Shown here one piece after another: positions 60,967 to 64,000 of a DNA stretch of 64,000 bases (position 1 is its first letter; each line of letters begins with the position of its first letter). The position numbers and the translations under genes were made by a program. The notes beneath the pieces were generated by a model. It searched no databases and had not been told where the DNA came from. It saw only the letters and a list, made by a program, of their open reading frames with translations. The stretch covers positions 24,677 through 88,676 of the forward strand of contig CAKRDK010000009.1 of NCBI GenBank assembly GCA_934309475.1. Direction: 5' to 3'. Source of the DNA: an uncultured Roseburia sp. Its GTDB lineage: Bacteria; Bacillota; Clostridia; Lachnospirales; Lachnospiraceae.

Positions 60967-61512
60967 CTATCTTGCGCCCTGGCAGCCGCCACATCCTGCA
61001 CAACCGGATGACGAATCTGCTACCGCGACCGCACTCTCATATAATGTAGTCAGTGCACAGATTGCCTGTGAGGAAATTCCCTGCTCTGTCCCGGTGAATC
61101 CGAGTCCTTCCTCTGTGGTTGCTTTCACATTAATCTGGCTTACATCAATGCCAAGTGCTTCTGCAATATTCTGCTCCATCTGTTCGATGTACGGACGCAT
61201 CTTTGGCTTTTGAGCAATGATGGTTGCATCGATATTTTCCACCATATATCCTTTTTCCTGAATCAAATCTCTTACATGCTCTAACAATTTGATGCTGGAA
61301 ATTCCCTTATACTGCGGATCGGTATCCGGGAAATGTTTCCCGATATCTCCAAGCGCTGCTGCTCCAAGCAGTGCATCCATGATTGCATGCAACAGCACAT
61401 CCGCATCGGAATGTCCCAATAATCCCAATGTATGCGGTATCTTCACTCCGCCTAAAATCAAATCTCTTCCTTCCACTAATTTGTGGACGTCGTAACCCAT
61501 TCCTACTCGCAT
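60967..61512 (-). CDS. ispF: 2-C-methyl-D-erythritol 2,4-cyclodiphosphate synthase with Cys-rich tail
   Basis: 181 residues. Motifs MGYDVHKL (D8, H10), [18 protein letters not shown] (metal His) and [12 protein letters not shown] are the IspF signature for the fifth step of the MEP isoprenoid path. It is about 20 residues longer than usual and ends in [15 protein letters not shown], with three Cys in CxxCxxC spacing. The start at 61512 follows GGAGG. Overlaps the DUF454 gene by 10 bp. Confidence 0.93.
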   Translation of the reverse strand: MRVGMGYDVHKLVEGRDLILGGVKIPHTLGLLGHSDADVLLHAIMDALLGAAALGDIGKHFPDTDPQYKGISSIKLLEHVRDLIQEKGYMVENIDATIIAQKPKMRPYIEQMEQNIAEALGIDVSQINVKATTEEGLGFTGTEQGISSQAICALTTLYESAVAVADSSSGCAGCGGCQGAR

Positions 61513-61889
61513 CTTTCCTCCGATTCCGGGATTGTCTTTACCATAAACACAAAGTAGATGATATGACATACCCATACAACTGCAAGCACAATTCTTGCGA
61601 TTGGAACACGGCTCATGCAAAGGAAGCCGATTCCCATCATCAAGGACGCGCTTGACATAATAGTTGCTTTAGTTCTGACTGTCATGCCCTCTTTCTTGAC
61701 ATACGATTCCAGATGTTTCCGGTACATCTTCGTCCCAGTGAACCAGTCGTGAAGACGTTTGGAACTGTTTGCAAAGAAAAATACGGTTGCCAGATAAAAT
61801 GGAACCGTCGGGAGAAGCGGAAGCACGATGCCCACCGTTCCTAAACCAAGGCATAAACAGCCTAATATGACAAAAAGAATTCTTTTCAT
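61503..61889 (-). CDS. DUF454 (YbaN-like) small membrane protein
   Basis: 128 residues, three or four helices (about 4-40, 85-120), with [25 protein letters not shown] split by the conserved Pro and the soluble middle part [17 protein letters not shown], the YbaN/DUF454 hallmark. Function unknown; often near haem or iron genes. Translationally coupled to ispF. An inverted repeat and a GTTAG/CTAAC element lie upstream. Confidence 0.88.
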   Translation of the reverse strand: MKRILFVILGCLCLGLGTVGIVLPLLPTVPFYLATVFFFANSSKRLHDWFTGTKMYRKHLESYVKKEGMTVRTKATIMSSASLMMGIGFLCMSRVPIARIVLAVVWVCHIIYFVFMVKTIPESEERCE

Positions 61890-61917
61890 GTATGTTCTAC
61901 CTCATTTCACTATTGTT

Positions 61918-61976
61918 GATTCAGACTTTGCAAGTTTTAAGCTGCAAAGTCGAATCTGGTTAGTCTTATCTAACTG
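61918..61976. promoter_or_regulatory. operator-like inverted repeats upstream of the DUF454 gene
   Basis: GACTTTGCA / TGCAAAGTC, extended to GATTC/GAATC with one bulge (61918-61956), and close by GTTAG-6-CTAAC (about 61960-61975), reminiscent of DtxR-type metal-regulator boxes. Confidence 0.4.
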
Positions 61977-62021
61977 TAGGTAGTTTATCATAACATGTTT
62001 GATTCTGTCAAAGCTATTTTC

Positions 62022-62046
62022 GTGTCTGGAAGCATTTTCCAGACAC
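62022..62046. other. perfect 10-bp hairpin flanked by direct repeats
   Basis: GTGTCTGGAA, 5-nt loop, TTCCAGACAC, followed by TGTTTTA. The direct repeat ATAACATGTT flanks it at 61990-61999 and 62056-62065. Confidence 0.6.
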
Positions 62047-62114
62047 TGTTTTATGATAACATGTTACATGGCGTTTGGGTAGAGAAAGTTGCGCGAATAT
62101 CATCTAACGCTCTT

Positions 62115-62416
62115 TCATACCTGCATATCCATTTATCCCGCAAAGGTATGATGATTTTTACGCTTTTTTCATACCTACCATGCATATTTCCCTTTTAGGT
62201 ATGATGTTTTCGCTCGCTTTTTCATACCTTTGATGCAATTTTCAAGTTCAGGTATGATTTTTGTGTCCTATTTTTCATACCTCTGTGGCGCTTTACCCTT
62301 GGGGGTATGATGTTGGTGCTCGCTTTTTCATACCTTCCCAGCACTTTCCTCTTCCGGGTATGATTTTGGCACCCTGTTTTTCATACCTCTGCGGTATTTT
62401 TCCATTCCGGGTATGA
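62115..62416 (-). repeat. tandem array of 31-nt palindrome-ended units, period exactly 53 bp
   Basis: Five complete units start at 62145, 62198, 62251, 62304 and 62357 (plus-strand coordinates), each 31 nt long with perfect arms GGTATGA and TCATACC; half units stand at both ends (62115-62121, 62410-62416). On the minus strand each unit begins GGTATGAAAAA. The 22- to 23-nt segments between them are much more variable. The first half of each unit also begins a short open frame with ATG overlapping the stop of the previous one (ATGA). The remaining flanks of this gene-free region (62417-62590) show nothing else clear. Confidence 0.85.
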
Positions 62417-62590
62417 CTTTATCCTGTAAATATTGTTTATGCTTGCCAGCATTAGCCATACATAATTCTACCCTATCATTCTGCATACAATGTCACATAT
62501 GACGTTTCTTATTATACCAATCTACGGTTACGGTGCCTCATATGTTGTGTCTTTCCCTTCTATATGCCACAACTAGGCACTCACTTTCTA

Positions 62591-63721
62591 TTACGGAAGT
62601 TCAACTGAATCATAAGAATTCCAAATACTTCCATCACTTGACTGTTTGCTATCTATTACCTCACCAAGGTCAATTTCTGTTCCTACTTCCCATGAATCAT
62701 AAAAATGTGATTCAGAATCACCGGATGATGCATTATCTGTTGTAGAAGCAGAACTGCCTGTATTGACTGTACTACTATCACTAGATTCTGAAACAGAATT
62801 TGCTGCCGCAGTGCTATTAGAAGCTGTGCTGGCAGAAGATGTTGTTTTCTTTATTTCTTTTGCTTTTGTAGCATTTCCGCTCACATAAACAGTCTCTCCA
62901 TTATTTGCCATTGTCTGGGCTGTTGATGCATCAACAACGGTTACATTTACAGTATGTTCCACTGTCGTTTCATTATCATCACCTACGATATTGTATGCAA
63001 GCGTATAATCACCTGTCTGTGATAAATCAATGTCTCCTGCCGTAACAGATGCGATTCTTTCATCCGCTTCAATTCCACTTGTAAAGTCAATATCTGCATT
63101 CTGTTCAACCGTCCAGTCATGGAAACCGCTTATGTGCTTTGCATAGTCTTCTACTACATGAATGATAATATCCTTTTTTGTGATATTCCCATTATTATCT
63201 GTAACAGTTACCGTATTATTGTACGTTCCATCTGTATCATAACTAATTGTAACAGCAGATAACAAATCTTTTTCCTCTTCATCAACTGTCACTGCATCTG
63301 AAAATGTTACACTTGAAATACCGCTCAAATCATCCATTTCTGCTACAATATCTTTTCCGGAAAGTGTCTCCCCTGTAATAATCTGAAAATTTCCATCGTT
63401 TTGAAGTTTTACATCCGGTGCCGTAGTGTCTTCTACGTTCACCGAAAATTCAAATTCTTTTTTCCCATACGTCACAGATGCCTTATATGTACCTACGCTT
63501 GACGTATCAACAGCGGAAACATCCAATGCTGCACCTGCTAAAGCCTTTTTACCGCCTGTAATGTAATTTTCAATGTTCTGGCCTAATTTATCGCCTAATT
63601 CTACATCTACGTTATCTGCCTTTAATTCAAATGCATTGGCTGCATTATGAGCATATACACCCATTCCTGTTCCTGCTAATACAATCGCTCCTGCAATTCC
63701 AAATACGAATAACTTCTTCAT
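62591..63721 (-). CDS. secreted Ig-like/HYR-type domain protein
   Basis: 376 residues. Signal peptide 1-29 (FGIAGAIVLAGTGMGVYA). Beta-sandwich repeats at about 35-110, 110-200 (VEDTTAPDVKLQNDGN, VTVTDNNGNITKKD) and 205-285, all Thr/Val/Asp rich and typical of bacterial Ig-like (DUF5011/HYR) folds. A long Ser/Thr/Asn linker (about 300-345) is followed by a short C-terminal motif (HFYDSWEVGTEIDLGEVI). No LPXTG or membrane anchor. The start at 63721 has AAAGGGAAAGAG upstream. Its leader contains copy B of the dispersed repeat. Confidence 0.85.
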   Translation of the reverse strand: MKKLFVFGIAGAIVLAGTGMGVYAHNAANAFELKADNVDVELGDKLGQNIENYITGGKKALAGAALDVSAVDTSSVGTYKASVTYGKKEFEFSVNVEDTTAPDVKLQNDGNFQIITGETLSGKDIVAEMDDLSGISSVTFSDAVTVDEEEKDLLSAVTISYDTDGTYNNTVTVTDNNGNITKKDIIIHVVEDYAKHISGFHDWTVEQNADIDFTSGIEADERIASVTAGDIDLSQTGDYTLAYNIVGDDNETTVEHTVNVTVVDASTAQTMANNGETVYVSGNATKAKEIKKTTSSASTASNSTAAANSVSESSDSSTVNTGSSASTTDNASSGDSESHFYDSWEVGTEIDLGEVIDSKQSSDGSIWNSYDSVELP

Positions 63722-63757
63722 AACATCTCTTTCCCTTTTCTTCTGTTTTTTTTTAAT

Positions 63758-63876
63758 AGAATCCTGCTTGCAGGATTCTCCGCCTGCGGCGGGTCGCATT
63801 TGCGACATTGCACAACTCCACCGCAGTGCAGTCCTCGCAAATCGTTTTTCATAATAGAAGCAAAATTTTCTATTAC
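63758..63876 (-). repeat. structured dispersed repeat, copy B (full length)
   Basis: 119 nt in the same order as copy A: hairpin 1 (TAATAGAA / TTCTATTA), ATTTGCGA pairing with TCGCAAAT, stem CTGCGG / CCGCAG, CCGCC-GCA-GGCGG, and hairpin 3 AGAATCCTGC / GCAGGATTCT. It ends 37 bases before the start of the secreted protein gene, the same relation to a gene as copy A. Confidence 0.75.
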
Positions 63877-63882
63877 ACAAAG

Positions 63883-63914
63883 AAAAAAACTAGAAAACAA
63901 CCGTTTTCTAGTTT
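63883..63914 (-). terminator. intrinsic terminator after tRNA-Met
   Basis: Minus strand ACTAGAAAAC, 4-nt loop, GTTTTCTAGT, then TTTTTTC. Confidence 0.88.
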
Positions 63915-63923
63915 CATCAAGAG

Positions 63924-63997
63924 TAGCGAGAGGGGGATTCGAACCCTCGACACTACGGGTATGAACCGTATGCTCTAGCCAACTGAGCTATCTCGCC
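63924..63997 (-). tRNA. tRNA-Met (CAT)
   Basis: 74 nt. Acceptor GGCGAGA / TCTCGCT, D arm GCTC / GAGC, anticodon loop TTCATAC (anticodon CAT), T arm GAGGG / CCCTC-like. The G1-U72 pair and the ACGG / CCGT anticodon stem fit an elongator Met tRNA rather than an initiator. No encoded CCA; the promoter lies outside the window. Confidence 0.93.
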
Positions 63998-64000
63998 ATA

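Noticed and set aside
62115..62416. Reading the 53-bp array as a CRISPR locus
   Set aside because: Units are only 31+22 nt, repeats diverge internally, the intervening segments resemble one another, and there are no cas genes.

Overview
The window looks like the chromosome of a Gram-positive, low-to-mid GC anaerobe of the Clostridia, most likely a Lachnospiraceae member. This is inferred from gene content: SigH, the secG-rnr-smpB-ssrA block, a PurO-type IMP cyclohydrolase beside a stand-alone AICAR transformylase, a PFL/ACT-domain pair, a tRNA-type cysteine T-box, and clostridial-style secreted proteins. I cannot name the species. The tmRNA and all three tRNAs lack an encoded CCA.

Layout. 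1-1,691 is the end of an integrated element: the tail of a KilA-N protein, a candidate small RNA and a tyrosine recombinase abutting the 3' end of ssrA, which is the probable attachment site. 1,696-5,231 (minus) is the RNA quality-control and secretion block ssrA-smpB-rnr-secG. 5,400-10,473 (plus) is a compact type IV pilus-like operon headed by a transglutaminase lipoprotein. It has a PilC platform, four small single-span membrane proteins and a PilT ATPase, but no PilB or classical major pilin. 10,500-25,360 (minus) is a long head-to-tail housekeeping run: purH2, purO, a FliD-like protein, a glycosyltransferase, PFL and ACT proteins, WalJ, an FtsA-like protein, CoaE, PolA, aminopeptidase P, a thioesterase and a 33-residue microprotein behind a hairpin that covers its ribosome-binding site. 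25,743-33,153 holds PepF, a DUF11 protein, a YfhO/LTA-synthase-like pair and tRNA-Leu.

33,233-35,665 is a small accessory cluster (XRE regulator, two unknown proteins and a convergent nuclease-like protein). It is followed by lysA, a lytic transglycosylase, and a marR / ABC-2 exporter / two-component region (37,923-43,670). 43,699-51,340 contains an S1-domain protein, a lipid-linked sugar flippase, a 30-residue holin-like toxin, a phage holin, tRNA-Thr, sigH, rlmB, mrnC and the T-box controlled cysE-cysS pair. 51,726-55,202 has a broken doc toxin with intact phd, a BspA-like surface protein and azlCD. 55,205-60,809 is a complete sucrose regulon (scrK, scrB, PTS EIIBCA, divergent LacI repressor with two operators). 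The end holds ispF, a DUF454 gene, a 700-bp gene-free region with a striking tandem hairpin array, a secreted Ig-like protein and tRNA-Met.

Three non-coding signals stand out. (1) A roughly 120-nt structured repeat is present in full at 33,266-33,387 (+) and 63,758-63,876 (-) and as a shortened copy at 59,679-59,740 (-). Two of these lie just upstream of genes in the same relative orientation. (2) An exactly 53-bp-periodic array of five 31-nt palindrome-ended units lies at 62,145-62,387. (3) A type I toxin locus has 5'/3' complementary ends, at 46,395-46,613. All functional statements are from reading the sequence and family knowledge; no searches were run.
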